A DNA stretch of 64,000 nt from Lapillicoccus sp. (lineage in GTDB: Bacteria; Actinomycetota; Actinomycetes; Actinomycetales; Dermatophilaceae). The stretch covers positions 54,718 to 118,717 of the forward strand of contig NZ_JANXRJ010000052.1 in the NCBI RefSeq assembly GCF_025353065.1, written 5' to 3'. Under the pieces are notes generated by a model. The model had not been told where the DNA came from and did not search any database. It saw only the letters and a list, made by a program, of their open reading frames with translations. The translations under genes and the position numbers were made by a program. How positions within the stretch are numbered: position 1 is the first letter of the stretch; each line of letters opens with the position of its first letter. This document shows, piece by piece, positions 45,960 to 55,268 of the stretch.

Positions 45960-47663
45960 TCAGCCGCCGAACTCCTCGAGCCCGGCGCGGGCCTGGGCGA
46001 GCCACTGCTCGCGTGCCTCGAGGGCGGCGCGGGCCTGGTCGATCTTCTTCTGGTTGCCGGAGGACTCGGCCTTCGCGAGGTCGGCACGGAGACCGGCGAC
46101 GGCCGACTCGAGCTGGTCGGCGAAGCTCTGGGCACGGGCCGCGGCCTCGGGGTTGCTCGAGGACCACTTCTTCTCCTCGACGTCGCGCACGCCCTGCTCG
46201 ATCCGGCGCAGGGCCTTCTCGGTGCGCTCGAGATCAGCGCGGGGGACCTTGCCGGCCTTGTCCCAGCGGTCCTGGATGCTGCGCAGTGCTGTCTTGGCGC
46301 GCTCGAGGTCGGTCACCGGCAGGATCGACTCGGCCTCGACGAGCAGGCCCTCCTTGATGACGAGGTTGTCGCGGAAGACCTCTTCCTCGGCAGCGACCAC
46401 GGCGTCCTTGGCGGCGAAGAAGCTGTCCTGGGCGGCTCGGAACCGCTCCCACAGGGCGTCGTCGTCGGAGCGGCCGGCGCGACCCGCCTGCCGCCAGTCG
46501 TCCATCAGCCGCTTGAACGCACTGGCGGTCGGCGCCCAGTCCTTGCTGACGGCCAACCGCTCGGCCTCGGCGACGAGGCGCGACTTGGCCGACTTCGCCT
46601 CCGACTGCTCGCCGTCGAGCTGGGCGAAGTGCACGCGACGGGCCCGGTCGAAGCTGTTGCGGGCGGCACTGAAGCGCTGCCACAACGCCGTCTCGCTGGT
46701 GCGGTCGAGCCGTGGGCCGGCCTTCTGGTGCTCCTTCCAGGTGTCGAGGAGCTCGCGCATCCGGGCGCCGCTCTGCTTCCACTGGGCGCGCTCGGGGGAC
46801 TGGCCGGCGATCTTCTCCGCCTCGGCGACCAGGCCCTCGCGCAGGGTCCGGCCCTCCGCGCGGGCAGCGGCGCGCTGCTCGGCCTCGGCGGCCTTGCGAG
46901 CCGCCACCGCGTCACCGATCTCGGCGACCCGGGCCTCGAGTGCGACGAGGTCACCCACCGCATTCGGCTCGTGCGCCTGCTCTTTGAGCTTGGCGAAGCT
47001 CTCCTCGGCATCCTTGGCCGAGATGTCGGTCTGGGTCACCCGCTGGTGCAGCAGCTCGGCTGCGGCGGCGATCTCGTCGTACTTGCGGCCGAAATAGCTC
47101 AGGGCGCCCTGAGTAATGGCGCCGGGGTAGGACCCGACGGCCCGCTCGGTCTCGCCGGTCTTGACGTAGACCACCCCGTCCTCGCCCACCCGCCCGTACT
47201 GGCGCAGATCCGGACCGGCGTGCGATCGGGCGAACAGAGCCGGCGACGGTATGGCGCTGGGGCTCGCCGGACGCGCCATGATCTCGGCGGGGGTGGGGAC
47301 ATGCTCGGGTTCGACCGCGGCAGAGGGCTCCTCGGCCGGAAGCGGCTGAGTCGACTCACGGGCAGACGTCTCCACCGCAGACGGCTCGACGGTTGCGGAG
47401 GGCTCCTCGGGCAGCGCGCTGTCGGCAACCGAAGAAGTCTCCTCGACCACGGGGGTCTCCTCGACCACGGCGGTCTCCTCCACCACGGGGGTCTGCTCCA
47501 CCACGGGGGTCTCCTCGACCACGCGGGTCTCCTCGACCGCCGCAGCGACCTCCGGCTCGGGGTTCAGGGGCTCGACAGCGGCAGCGGGCACCAGCTCGGT
47601 CCCCGGCATGGCTGTCTCGTCCTCGAAAGAACTGTCGGTGGGTGTGGGGTGGGACTCGGTCAC
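45960..47663 (-). CDS. DUF349 repeat protein
   Basis: A 567-residue protein with several DUF349 helical repeats (for example ELLDTWKEHQKAGPRLDR, DDWRQAGRAGRSDDDALWERF, IQDRWDKAGKVPRADLER), each about 70-80 residues with the conserved W and W/F-x-x-F pattern. The first 120 residues are disordered, acidic and carry five VVEE/QT-type repeats. No catalytic motif is seen; DUF349 function is unsettled. It lies seven bases after the cyclophilin gene in the same direction, and the pair sits between relA and hisS as in other actinobacteria. The GTG start at 47663 has no clear ribosome site, so coupling is likely. Confidence 0.88.
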   Translation of the reverse strand: MTESHPTPTDSSFEDETAMPGTELVPAAAVEPLNPEPEVAAAVEETRVVEETPVVEQTPVVEETAVVEETPVVEETSSVADSALPEEPSATVEPSAVETSARESTQPLPAEEPSAAVEPEHVPTPAEIMARPASPSAIPSPALFARSHAGPDLRQYGRVGEDGVVYVKTGETERAVGSYPGAITQGALSYFGRKYDEIAAAAELLHQRVTQTDISAKDAEESFAKLKEQAHEPNAVGDLVALEARVAEIGDAVAARKAAEAEQRAAARAEGRTLREGLVAEAEKIAGQSPERAQWKQSGARMRELLDTWKEHQKAGPRLDRTSETALWQRFSAARNSFDRARRVHFAQLDGEQSEAKSAKSRLVAEAERLAVSKDWAPTASAFKRLMDDWRQAGRAGRSDDDALWERFRAAQDSFFAAKDAVVAAEEEVFRDNLVIKEGLLVEAESILPVTDLERAKTALRSIQDRWDKAGKVPRADLERTEKALRRIEQGVRDVEEKKWSSSNPEAAARAQSFADQLESAVAGLRADLAKAESSGNQKKIDQARAALEAREQWLAQARAGLEEFGG

Positions 47664-47670
47664 GGGTCTG

Positions 47671-48510
47671 TCAGGCCTTCGGTTGGACGGCGACGCTGAG
47701 GATGCTGATCGGGGCAAGAGGTGAAGTATGGTCCGACGGGTTGATGCCGGCCTTGGCGATCTTGTCGACGAGGTCCATCCCCTTGGTGACCTTGCCGAAG
47801 ATCGTGTAGCCGTTGCCGTCGCCCCCCGCGCTCGCCGCGGCCGGCAGCTTGGTCTCCTTGTAGACGATGAAGAACTGGTCGGAGTTGCTGGTCGGGTCGT
47901 TGCCCTTGCGCGCCAGCGCCAGCGTCCCGACAGGGTAGATGTCGTTGGCCGGCACGTTCTCGACGCCGAAGTGATAGCCCGGTCCGGGGCCGCTGCCGGT
48001 GCCGGTCGGGTCGCCGCACTGGAGCACCCAGAGCTTCTGGACGTCACCGGTGAGTCGGTGGCACGGGCTGGACGCGTAGTAGCCCGTCGTGGCGAGGTTG
48101 ATGAACGAGGAGACAGCAGCCGGTGCCTTGGCGCCGTCGAGCTCGATGGTCAGCGGCCCGCAGGTCGTGGTGATCGTCCCCGTGAAGGTCTTGCCCTTGG
48201 CGGCGGCGAGGTCGGGCTGGCCGACCTTCTTGGGCGCCGCCAGGGCCTTGGGCGGGGCGGAGCAGCCAGCGAGGAGAGTCGGTTTCACCGTCGGGGTGGC
48301 GGAGGGTGTGCTGGTGGCCCCAGGGGTCGGCGACACCGTGCTGGTGGCTGCGGGGGGCGCGGCGTCGGTCCGGTTGAGGAACACGTTGGCCAGCACCACG
48401 AACCCGAGGACGACCACGAGGACACCGACGACGGCGAAGACCGCCTGCTTGTCACGCACGAACGTAAGCCTCCTGTTGCGCGAGCGGCTGCTCGACGTTT
48501 TCCTGACCAC
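47671..48510 (-). CDS. Membrane-anchored cyclophilin-type peptidyl-prolyl isomerase
   Basis: A 279-residue cyclophilin with an N-terminal membrane anchor (AVFAVVGVLVVVLGFVVLA, about residues 23-41) and a Thr/Pro/Ser linker. The fold shows ITTTCGPLTIELDGAKAPAAV, YYASSPCHRL in place of the classical FHRVI loop, and NSDQFFIVYKET. The classical catalytic Arg is therefore in a changed context (CHRL), so activity is likely but not certain. The GTG at 48510 has GGGAG upstream. It precedes DUF349 by seven bases. The counterpart near M. tuberculosis relA is ppiB (Rv2582). Confidence 0.85.
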   Translation of the reverse strand: MVRKTSSSRSRNRRLTFVRDKQAVFAVVGVLVVVLGFVVLANVFLNRTDAAPPAATSTVSPTPGATSTPSATPTVKPTLLAGCSAPPKALAAPKKVGQPDLAAAKGKTFTGTITTTCGPLTIELDGAKAPAAVSSFINLATTGYYASSPCHRLTGDVQKLWVLQCGDPTGTGSGPGPGYHFGVENVPANDIYPVGTLALARKGNDPTSNSDQFFIVYKETKLPAAASAGGDGNGYTIFGKVTKGMDLVDKIAKAGINPSDHTSPLAPISILSVAVQPKA

Positions 48511-48676
48511 GGAGCTCCCGGACCGGGTCGTGAGCCCTCGCCGGCCGCCAGCTTCGTCCTGGCACACCGCCACCGAGAGCCCGGTCACAGCCGGGAACGA
48601 AGAATCAGTCTAGGCAGGGAGCCAGGAAGCCCGCGTGGCGCGGGGTCACGACTGCGTGACTATTACGCTTGTCCAC

Positions 48677-49384
48677 GTGCTCATGATCGCCTTCCCCGCC
48701 GCTGTCTTCGCCACCAACTGCTACGTCGTCGCCCCCGGTCCCGGCGAGGAGTGCGTGATCGTCGACCCCGGCATCGGCGTCGAGGCTCAGCTGGCCGAGG
48801 TGCTCGCCGAGCACCGGCTCAGGCCGGCGGCGGTCCTGCTCACGCACGGCCACGTCGACCACGTCTACTCCGTGACGCCGGTCTGCGGCGGTGACACCGC
48901 GGCATACATTCACGAGGACGACCGTTACCGCCTCGTCGACCCCGTCGCCGGGCTCGACCGCGGCCTCGTCGCGATGATGGAGCAGGAGTTCGGCACCCGG
49001 GCGACCTGGCGCGAACCGGAGCGGGTCGTGACGATCACCGACCACGAGACGCTCACGCTCGCCGGCCTCGAGCTCTCGGTCCTGCACGCCCCCGGCCACA
49101 CCGAGGGCTCGGTGATGTTCACCCTGCCCCAGGCGCCCGACGATATGCCGGGTGCGCCCGCCGTGGCGGTCACGGCCACCTGCCTCAGCGGTGACGTCCT
49201 CTTCGCCGGCTCGATCGGCCGCTCCGACCTCGCCGGTGGCGACCCGCGCGCCATGGAGCGGTCGCTGCGCGACGTCGTCCTCCCGCTCCCCGACGACATG
49301 CTCGTGCTGCCCGGGCACGGCCCCTCGACGACGATCGGGCGCGAGCGGACGGGCAACCCCTACCTGCAAGGATTGGGAGCGTGA
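48677..49384 (+). CDS. MBL-fold (glyoxalase II-like) hydrolase
   Basis: A 235-residue metallo-beta-lactamase-fold hydrolase. The zinc motif is THGHVDH near residue 56, with HAPGHTEGS, SGDVLFAGSIGRSD and PGHGPSTTIG following in the usual order. Family members hydrolyse S-lactoylglutathione or related thioesters; actinobacteria lack glutathione, so the true thiol is unknown. The GTG lies 7-10 bases after a TATTACGCT -10 candidate. It overlaps hisS by GTGA, as Rv2581c precedes hisS. Confidence 0.9.
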   Translation: MLMIAFPAAVFATNCYVVAPGPGEECVIVDPGIGVEAQLAEVLAEHRLRPAAVLLTHGHVDHVYSVTPVCGGDTAAYIHEDDRYRLVDPVAGLDRGLVAMMEQEFGTRATWREPERVVTITDHETLTLAGLELSVLHAPGHTEGSVMFTLPQAPDDMPGAPAVAVTATCLSGDVLFAGSIGRSDLAGGDPRAMERSLRDVVLPLPDDMLVLPGHGPSTTIGRERTGNPYLQGLGA

Positions 49385-50766
49385 ACGCCGGCTCCGACAC
49401 CGCCAAGCCCGCTCGGCAGGAGAAGGTCCTGCCGATCAGCGGCTTCCCGGAGTACCTCCCGGCCGAACGCATCGTCGAGCAGCGCTTCCTCGACGTCATC
49501 CGCGACACCTTCGAGCTGCACGGGTTCTCGTCCATCGAGACGCGCTCGATCGAGCCGATCGACCGGCTCAGCGCTCAGGGCGAGGACGCCGACAAGGAGA
49601 TCTATGCCGTCTCCCGCCTGGCTGCCGGCGACAGCGGCGACAACGACACCCGCTGGGGCCTCCACTTCGACATGACCGTCCCCTTCGCCCGCTACGTCCT
49701 CGAGAACGCGGGCAAGCTCGACTTCCCCTTCCGGCGCTACCAGATCCAGAAGGCCTGGCGCGGGGAGCGTCCCCAGGAGGGGCGCTACCGCGAGTTCACC
49801 CAGGCCGACATCGACGTCGTCGACGTCGGTGAGCTGTCGGCGCACTTCGAGGCCGAGATGCCGCTCGTCGTCGCCGATGTCTTCAGCCGGTTCCCGGTCG
49901 GCGACTTCGTCATCCAGGTCAACAACCGCAAGATCCCCGATGGGGTCTACCGGGCGATCGGGCTCGACGTCTCGGTCGGGGTCATCGAGACCCTGCGGAT
50001 CGTCGACAAGCTCGACAAGATCGGCCCGGACAAGGTCCGCGTCATGCTCCTCGAGGCCGGCGCGACGGGCGCGCAGGCGTCGACTGCTTTGTCCCTGGCC
50101 GAGATTCGCACCACGGACCTGTCGTTCGTGGAGCAGGTCCGGGCGCTCGGCGTCAGCCACCCCGTCCTCGACGAGGGCCTCGACTCGCTGGCCGACGTGA
50201 TCCGCGCCGGCATGGAGCACGCCCCCGGCAGGATCGTCGCCGACCTGCGGATCGCCCGCGGCCTCGACTACTACACCGGCACGGTCTACGAGACGCAGCT
50301 GCTCGGCCACGAGTCGTGGGGCTCGTTCTGCTCCGGCGGCCGCTACGACGCGCTCGCCTCCGACGGCCGCACCACCTATCCCGGCGTCGGCATCTCCATC
50401 GGCGTCTCACGCATCCTCGGGCTGCTGATCGGCAAGGGCCTCGTCACGGCGTCGCGCTCGACCCCCGCCGCCGTCCTCATCGCCCTCAACGCCGACGAGG
50501 ACCGACCCCGCTCCACGACGGTCGCCGCGACCCTGCGCCGACGCGGCATACCGTGCGAGATCGCGCCCACGGCAGCGAAGTTCGGCAAGCAGATCCGGTA
50601 TGCCGCGCGCCGCGGCATCCCCTACGTCTGGTTCCCCGGGGGAGACCACGAGACCGGCGGCGACGCGGTGAAGGACATCCGCTCCGGCGACCAGACCGCC
50701 GCCGAGGCGATGACGTGGACCTGCCCCGCCGACGACCTCCGTCCGGCCGTGACCCGGGCCCCCTGA
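49381..50766 (+). CDS. hisS: Histidine--tRNA ligase
   Basis: A 461-residue class II synthetase. Motif 1 is in the first 60 residues (PAERIVEQRFLDVIRDTFE), motif 2 is RRYQIQKAWRGERPQEGRYREF, here in two blocks (FRRYQIQKAWRGERP and GRYREFTQAD), the His-specific RGLDYYTGTVYE is near residue 298, and motif 3 is GVGISIGVSRIL. The anticodon domain ends the protein. It is coupled to the MBL gene by GTGA and followed in two bases by an unknown gene. Confidence 0.97.
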   Translation: MNAGSDTAKPARQEKVLPISGFPEYLPAERIVEQRFLDVIRDTFELHGFSSIETRSIEPIDRLSAQGEDADKEIYAVSRLAAGDSGDNDTRWGLHFDMTVPFARYVLENAGKLDFPFRRYQIQKAWRGERPQEGRYREFTQADIDVVDVGELSAHFEAEMPLVVADVFSRFPVGDFVIQVNNRKIPDGVYRAIGLDVSVGVIETLRIVDKLDKIGPDKVRVMLLEAGATGAQASTALSLAEIRTTDLSFVEQVRALGVSHPVLDEGLDSLADVIRAGMEHAPGRIVADLRIARGLDYYTGTVYETQLLGHESWGSFCSGGRYDALASDGRTTYPGVGISIGVSRILGLLIGKGLVTASRSTPAAVLIALNADEDRPRSTTVAATLRRRGIPCEIAPTAAKFGKQIRYAARRGIPYVWFPGGDHETGGDAVKDIRSGDQTAAEAMTWTCPADDLRPAVTRAP

Positions 50767-50767
50767 C

Positions 50768-51817
50768 GTGGGCCTGTTCGACGGACGCACGGCAGCGACG
50801 CCGCCTCCCGACGGCGAACGCATCGATCAGTTCTGGCGGTGGTGGACGGCGACCGGTGCCACGGCCGTGGTCCGGGCCCTCGACGCCGGGAGACCGCTCG
50901 AGATGGTGGACGAGATCAGCTCCCACGTCGCGGCGATCAGCCCCGACCTGGCCTGGGAGCTCGGCCCGGGCGACACCAGCCGGCACCAGCTGATCGTCAC
51001 CCCCGGCGGGGACCCCACCGCACGGGCCACCGCCCGCCGGTGGGTGCTGCGGGCACCCGAGCCCGACCAGACGTGGGCCTACCGCGACTCCCGGCAGCCC
51101 GCGAGCGATCCCGGGTCGGCGGCATTGGAGATCGCGGGGGAGCGGCTCGACGTCGCCTCGGCCGTCGCGGCCGTCGCCATCCGCGGGGCGGCGGTGGACC
51201 TCGGCGTCCACCACCCGGCATACGCCCGGCTCGACGAGCAGACCCAGCAGGTCGCGACCTTCCTGCTGCTCGACACGGTGCTCGGCGAGGCGACCGTGGA
51301 GACCTGGGTGGGCGCCGTCACGGCCTCGGCCCTCCGTCCCCTCGACCCGGTGCCGCTCGTCAAGATCCAGAGCGTGGTCCGTGACCTCGCGGCATCCTTG
51401 TGCGACGAGGACGGCGCGCCCCGCTGGGCGCTCCTCTCCGGAGAGTCGCCCGACGGTCACGCGGTCATGGCCAGCGCCGAGGTGCCGCTGCGGGCAGCCG
51501 TCGCACCACACCTCGACACCTATGTCGGGCTGTTCCTCCCCTTCACCGACCAGACCGCAGCCGGCCTGCCCGGCCCCTCGGCCCTGACCGCCCTGCGCGA
51601 CCTGGAGGACCGGGTGACGAGCTCTCTCGGCATCGACGGCAAGCCCGTCGCGCACCAGACGAGCGCCGGGGTGCGGGTGCTGCACGTCTACGTCGACGGG
51701 ACCACCGCGGGCGTCGACACCGTCCGACGGCTGGCGAAGCAGTGGACCGCGGGGCGCGCCGACGTGCACGTGCAGCTCGACCCGGGGTGGGCGTCGGTGG
51801 CCCACCTGCGCGGCTGA
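50768..51817 (+). CDS. Hypothetical protein of actinobacterial type
   Basis: A 349-residue soluble protein that I do not recognise with certainty. The start GERIDQFWRWWTATGATAV and then WVLRAPEPDQTWAYRDSRQPA are reminiscent of DUF695-type proteins. The second half has the block FLLLDTVLGEATVETWVGAV. There is no signal peptide or membrane segment. The GTG lies two bases after the hisS stop, so it should be cotranscribed with hisS. Confidence 0.6.
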   Translation: MGLFDGRTAATPPPDGERIDQFWRWWTATGATAVVRALDAGRPLEMVDEISSHVAAISPDLAWELGPGDTSRHQLIVTPGGDPTARATARRWVLRAPEPDQTWAYRDSRQPASDPGSAALEIAGERLDVASAVAAVAIRGAAVDLGVHHPAYARLDEQTQQVATFLLLDTVLGEATVETWVGAVTASALRPLDPVPLVKIQSVVRDLAASLCDEDGAPRWALLSGESPDGHAVMASAEVPLRAAVAPHLDTYVGLFLPFTDQTAAGLPGPSALTALRDLEDRVTSSLGIDGKPVAHQTSAGVRVLHVYVDGTTAGVDTVRRLAKQWTAGRADVHVQLDPGWASVAHLRG

Positions 51818-51841
51818 GCGACAGGGTTGGGGCCGGGTCCC

Positions 51842-52459
51842 TCAGGCCTGGGGTCCGGTCGGTGGCCGGAGCCCGCTCGAGCGCAGCTCCAGCAGCGCGA
51901 GCGCCCACACCGTGTTCGGCTCCTGGCGGCGCCACGCCCCGGCCGGGTCGTCGGAGATCGCCGCCAGCTTGTGTATCGGCTGCCGGGCCATCGCCCGCAG
52001 GGCGAACAGGTCGAGGTCGGCGTCCGCGTCGATGAACCGTTGTGCCGACGTGGCCCGCCGTGCGAAACGCACCCGCAGGAAGAGCCAGCTGCCGACGACG
52101 ATGACGATCGGCACGAGGGCGATGACGACGCCGAGGATCACGGCGAGACGGTCGACGGCGATCCCGAGGTCGCGGCCCGCCTGGGTGATCTGGTTGCCGG
52201 TGCCGGCCGCGGACTCGAAGGGGCGCCGGAGGTCGGTGCCGATCCCCGGCACCCGGCCGAGCTGGTCGCCGGCCCCGGTCATGTTGCTGCTGAAGGACCC
52301 TCCCGCCTCGGCGAGGCCGTCGGCGGGCTTGCGCAGCGCGAGGATCGCGTCATGGACGGCGCGACCGGCCCAGACGCAGACGGCGATCCAGCCGAGCACG
52401 AAGAGGTCGGACAGGATCTGCATCGTGCGTCGACCGGTGAGGTCGGAGTAGAGCTTCAT
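51842..52459 (-). CDS. Two-segment membrane protein
   Basis: A 205-residue protein with two membrane segments (about 18-34, LFVLGWIAVCVWAGRAV, and 103-125, LAVILGVVIALVPIVIVVGSWLF). A Gly/Ser-rich extracellular stretch lies between. The cytoplasmic end contains DADADLDLFALRAMARQP. No known enzyme motif is seen. Its start overlaps the SnoaL-like gene by four bases, so they are expressed together. It is convergent with the preceding gene across 24 bp. Confidence 0.75.
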   Translation of the reverse strand: MKLYSDLTGRRTMQILSDLFVLGWIAVCVWAGRAVHDAILALRKPADGLAEAGGSFSSNMTGAGDQLGRVPGIGTDLRRPFESAAGTGNQITQAGRDLGIAVDRLAVILGVVIALVPIVIVVGSWLFLRVRFARRATSAQRFIDADADLDLFALRAMARQPIHKLAAISDDPAGAWRRQEPNTVWALALLELRSSGLRPPTGPQA

Positions 52460-52872
52460 CGCAGCTGCTCCGCCATCCGCTCGACGAGCGCCTGCAGGCC
52501 CTTCATCGGCCGCACCATGACCGTGAAGTCGACGAGCCGTCCGTCCTCGTCCCAGCGCAGCAGGTCGACGCCGTGCACCACGACGCCGCCGAGGTCGGCC
52601 CGGAACTCCAGGCACGCCGAGTCGCCCGTCACGAGCTCGCGCTCGTAGGTGAGGGTGGGGCCGAGGACGACCATCGCTGCCTCCAGGTATGCCGTGCTGA
52701 GGGCCCGCCCCTCCTGCGGCCGGTGCACGGCGGGAGACCGGAAGACGACGTCGTCGGCGAGGAGGTCCGACAGCAGAGCGGACCGCCGGGCCGGGTCGGC
52801 GCAGTCCACCACCGCGTGCCAGCGGCGGACGGCATCGGGCGCGGGCTGAGGCAGGGCGTCGGGCGGGCTCAT
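52456..52872 (-). CDS. SnoaL-like/NTF2-fold protein
   Basis: A 138-residue protein of the cone-shaped NTF2/SnoaL fold. The opening helix VRRWHAVVDCADPARRSALLSDLLADDVVFRSP (in parts: RWHAVV, LADDVVFRSP) and closing LLRWDEDGRLVDFTVMVRPMKGLQ are typical of small ligand-binding or isomerase-like members. No substrate is implied. The ATG at 52872 gives a usual length; the frame upstream lacks support. It is first in a two-gene unit. Confidence 0.7.
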   Translation of the reverse strand: MSPPDALPQPAPDAVRRWHAVVDCADPARRSALLSDLLADDVVFRSPAVHRPQEGRALSTAYLEAAMVVLGPTLTYERELVTGDSACLEFRADLGGVVVHGVDLLRWDEDGRLVDFTVMVRPMKGLQALVERMAEQLR

Positions 52873-52978
52873 CGACGTCACGCTACCCGGCACGGGCCAA
52901 CCTCCCGAGGTCTGTCGGCACTCCGGTCTAGGGTCAGGCTCCAGGGCTACCGCCGCTGCCGCCTGAGAGGAAGACCCC

Positions 52979-54094
52979 ATGAAGGTCGCCGTCCCCCGTG
53001 AGGTCAAGAACAACGAGTTCCGGGTGGCGATCACGCCGTCCGGGGTCCACGAGCTGGTCCGGCACGGGCACGAGGTGCTCGTCGAGAGGGACGCCGGCGT
53101 CGGGTCGTCGATCAGCGACCCCGACTACGTCGCGGCCGGGGCGACGATCCTGCCGGACGCCGAGGAGGTCTGGGCCGTAGGGGAGCTCGTCCTCAAGGTC
53201 AAGGAACCGGTGGCACAGGAATACCCCCTGATGCGCCAGGGACAGAGCCTCTTCACCTACCTCCACCTCGCCGCCGACCGCCCGCTCACGCAGGAGCTGG
53301 TCGACCGCCGGGTGACCGGCATCGCCTACGAGACCGTCGAGCTCGCCGACCGCTCCCTGCCGCTGCTCGCGCCGATGTCAGAGGTCGCCGGGCGGCTGGC
53401 CCCCCAGGTCGGCGCCCACACCCTGATGCGGGCGCAGGGGGGTCGGGGAGTGCTGATGGGCGGCGTCTCCGGGGTCTATGCCGCGAAGGTCGTCGTCATC
53501 GGCGCCGGCGTCTCCGGCATGAACGCCGCGGCCATCGCGATCGGCATGCAGGCCGACGTGCTCCTCCTCGACCGCGACATCTCCAAGCTGCGGCACGCCG
53601 ACGCCATCTACCAGGGCCACTGCCAGACCGTCGCCTCCAACACCTTCGAGGTCGAGCGCGCGATCCGCGACGCCGACCTCGTCATCGGCGCCGTCCTCGT
53701 CCCGGGGGCCAAGGCCCCGACGCTGGTGACCAACGAGCAGGTCTCGCGAATGAAGCCGGGGTCGGTCCTCGTCGACATCTCGATCGACCAGGGGGGCTGC
53801 TTCGAGGACTCCCGCCCGACCACCCACGCCGACCCGACCTACCGGGTGCACGACTCGGTTTTCTACTGCGTCGCCAACATGCCCGGCGCCGTGCCCCACA
53901 CGAGCACCTACGCCCTGACCAACGTCACCCTCCCGTATGCCGTGGAGCTCGCCGACCGCGGCTGGCGCGAGGCCCTGCGCCGGGACGCTGCCCTCGCGAA
54001 GGGTCTCAACACCCACGACGGCTCGGTCACCTACGGTCCGGTCGCCGAGGCCCACGGGATGCCGTCGGTCTCCCTGGCCGAGGTGCTCGGCTGA
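52979..54094 (+). CDS. ald: Alanine dehydrogenase
   Basis: A 371-residue NAD enzyme converting L-alanine to pyruvate and ammonia. The start [20 protein letters not shown] is the family's. The catalytic Lys is in LVLKVKEP (about 75) and the His in YLHLAADR (about 96). The NAD motif is [14 protein letters not shown] near residue 175. A -10 candidate TAGGGT lies at 52929-52934 and GAGAGGAAG is the ribosome site. The stop codon lies within the CTG start proposed for xerD. Confidence 0.97.
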   Translation: MKVAVPREVKNNEFRVAITPSGVHELVRHGHEVLVERDAGVGSSISDPDYVAAGATILPDAEEVWAVGELVLKVKEPVAQEYPLMRQGQSLFTYLHLAADRPLTQELVDRRVTGIAYETVELADRSLPLLAPMSEVAGRLAPQVGAHTLMRAQGGRGVLMGGVSGVYAAKVVVIGAGVSGMNAAAIAIGMQADVLLLDRDISKLRHADAIYQGHCQTVASNTFEVERAIRDADLVIGAVLVPGAKAPTLVTNEQVSRMKPGSVLVDISIDQGGCFEDSRPTTHADPTYRVHDSVFYCVANMPGAVPHTSTYALTNVTLPYAVELADRGWREALRRDAALAKGLNTHDGSVTYGPVAEAHGMPSVSLAEVLG

Positions 54095-55107
54095 CCGCGA
54101 CGGCCGGGCCGGCGGCACCGTCCACGCGATCGCCCGGAGGGGCTTCCTTTCCAGCGTCACCACCGTCACCGGCTTCACCACCGTCGCCGCTCGAGCGCGA
54201 CGTCTTCGGTTGGCTCGCCCACCTCGAGGTCGAACGGGGCTCCGCCGCCAACACCCTCTCGTCCTACCGCCGCGACCTCGCTCGCTACGCCACGTTCCTC
54301 CGAGGCCGCGGCATCGAGTCCGCCGGCGAGGTCGTCGAGCGTGACGTCTCCGACTTCCTGGCCTCGCTGCGCGAGGGCACCGCAGACCGCCGACCGCTGT
54401 CCGCGTCCTCGGCCGCGCGCACGATCGTCGCCGTCCGGGGCTTCCACCGGTTCCTCGCCCTCGAGGGCGAGGTGACGTCCGACCCGGCCGGCGCGGTCAC
54501 TCCGCCCACGCCGCCGAGCCGGCTTCCCAAGGCCATCCCGGTCGAGGACGTCGTCCGGCTGCTCGAGGCGGCCTCGCTCGGGGACACGCCGGTGTCGTTG
54601 CGCGACCGGGCGCTCTTCGAGGTCCTCTACGGCGTCGGCGCGCGGATCTCGGAGGCGGTCGGGCTCGACGTCGACGACCTCGACCTCGACGCCGACCAGG
54701 GGTCGGTGCGGCTGTTGGGCAAGGGCAGCAAGCAGCGGCTCGTCCCGTTCGGGAGCTACGCCCGGGAGGCGACGGCGGCATACCTCGTCCGCGGCCGACC
54801 GGCCCTGGCCGCGGGGGGCCGCGGAACCCTCGCGCTCTTCCTCAACCAGCGGGGCGCCCGGCTGTCGAGGCAGAGCGCCTGGGCCGCCCTGCAGACCGCC
54901 GCCGAGCGGGCCGACCTCACGGGCCACCTGTCGCCGCACACCCTGCGGCACTCGTTCGCGACGCACCTGCTCGACGGCGGCGCCGACGTCCGCGTCGTCC
55001 AGGAGCTGCTCGGGCACGCCTCCGTGACGACCACCCAGATCTACACCATGGTCAGCATCCACCGGCTGCGTGAGGTGTATGCCGGGGCCCACCCCCGTGC
55101 CCGTTGA
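54091..55107 (+). CDS. xerD: Tyrosine recombinase XerD, CTG start
   Basis: A 338-residue recombinase that resolves chromosome dimers at dif. The core-binding domain ([20 protein letters not shown], then [12 protein letters not shown]) is encoded from about 54190. The catalytic domain has Arg in [36 protein letters not shown], and [14 protein letters not shown] with the Tyr nucleophile. No ATG, GTG or TTG lies in frame before 54472, which would remove the whole core-binding domain. CTG at 54091 overlaps the ald TGA (CTGA) and follows GAGGTG by five bases. So CTG is the likely start, with an Ala/Pro/Ser-rich leader of about 33 residues. Confidence 0.8.
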   Translation: MTATAGPAAPSTRSPGGASFPASPPSPASPPSPLERDVFGWLAHLEVERGSAANTLSSYRRDLARYATFLRGRGIESAGEVVERDVSDFLASLREGTADRRPLSASSAARTIVAVRGFHRFLALEGEVTSDPAGAVTPPTPPSRLPKAIPVEDVVRLLEAASLGDTPVSLRDRALFEVLYGVGARISEAVGLDVDDLDLDADQGSVRLLGKGSKQRLVPFGSYAREATAAYLVRGRPALAAGGRGTLALFLNQRGARLSRQSAWAALQTAAERADLTGHLSPHTLRHSFATHLLDGGADVRVVQELLGHASVTTTQIYTMVSIHRLREVYAGAHPRAR

Positions 55108-55204
55108 CGCTCCTCGATCCCTCGACCTCTACGTGAGGTCGAGGTCAATTTCCGAGGATTCGGTTGCCGCGGTGTGGCGTTCCGACCCCTGCTGTTCACG
55201 CTGG

Positions 55205-55210
55205 TAAGGT
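55205..55210 (+). promoter_or_regulatory. -10 element of parA
   Basis: TAAGGT lies 58 bases before the GTG at 55269; GGGAGAG near 55255 is the ribosome site. It would start the parA-scpAB-rluB-tyrA run. Confidence 0.4.
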
Positions 55211-55268
55211 CGCCGGGATCAGCGTGACGCTGACCGACCGCACGGATCAGACCGGGAGAGACGCACCT

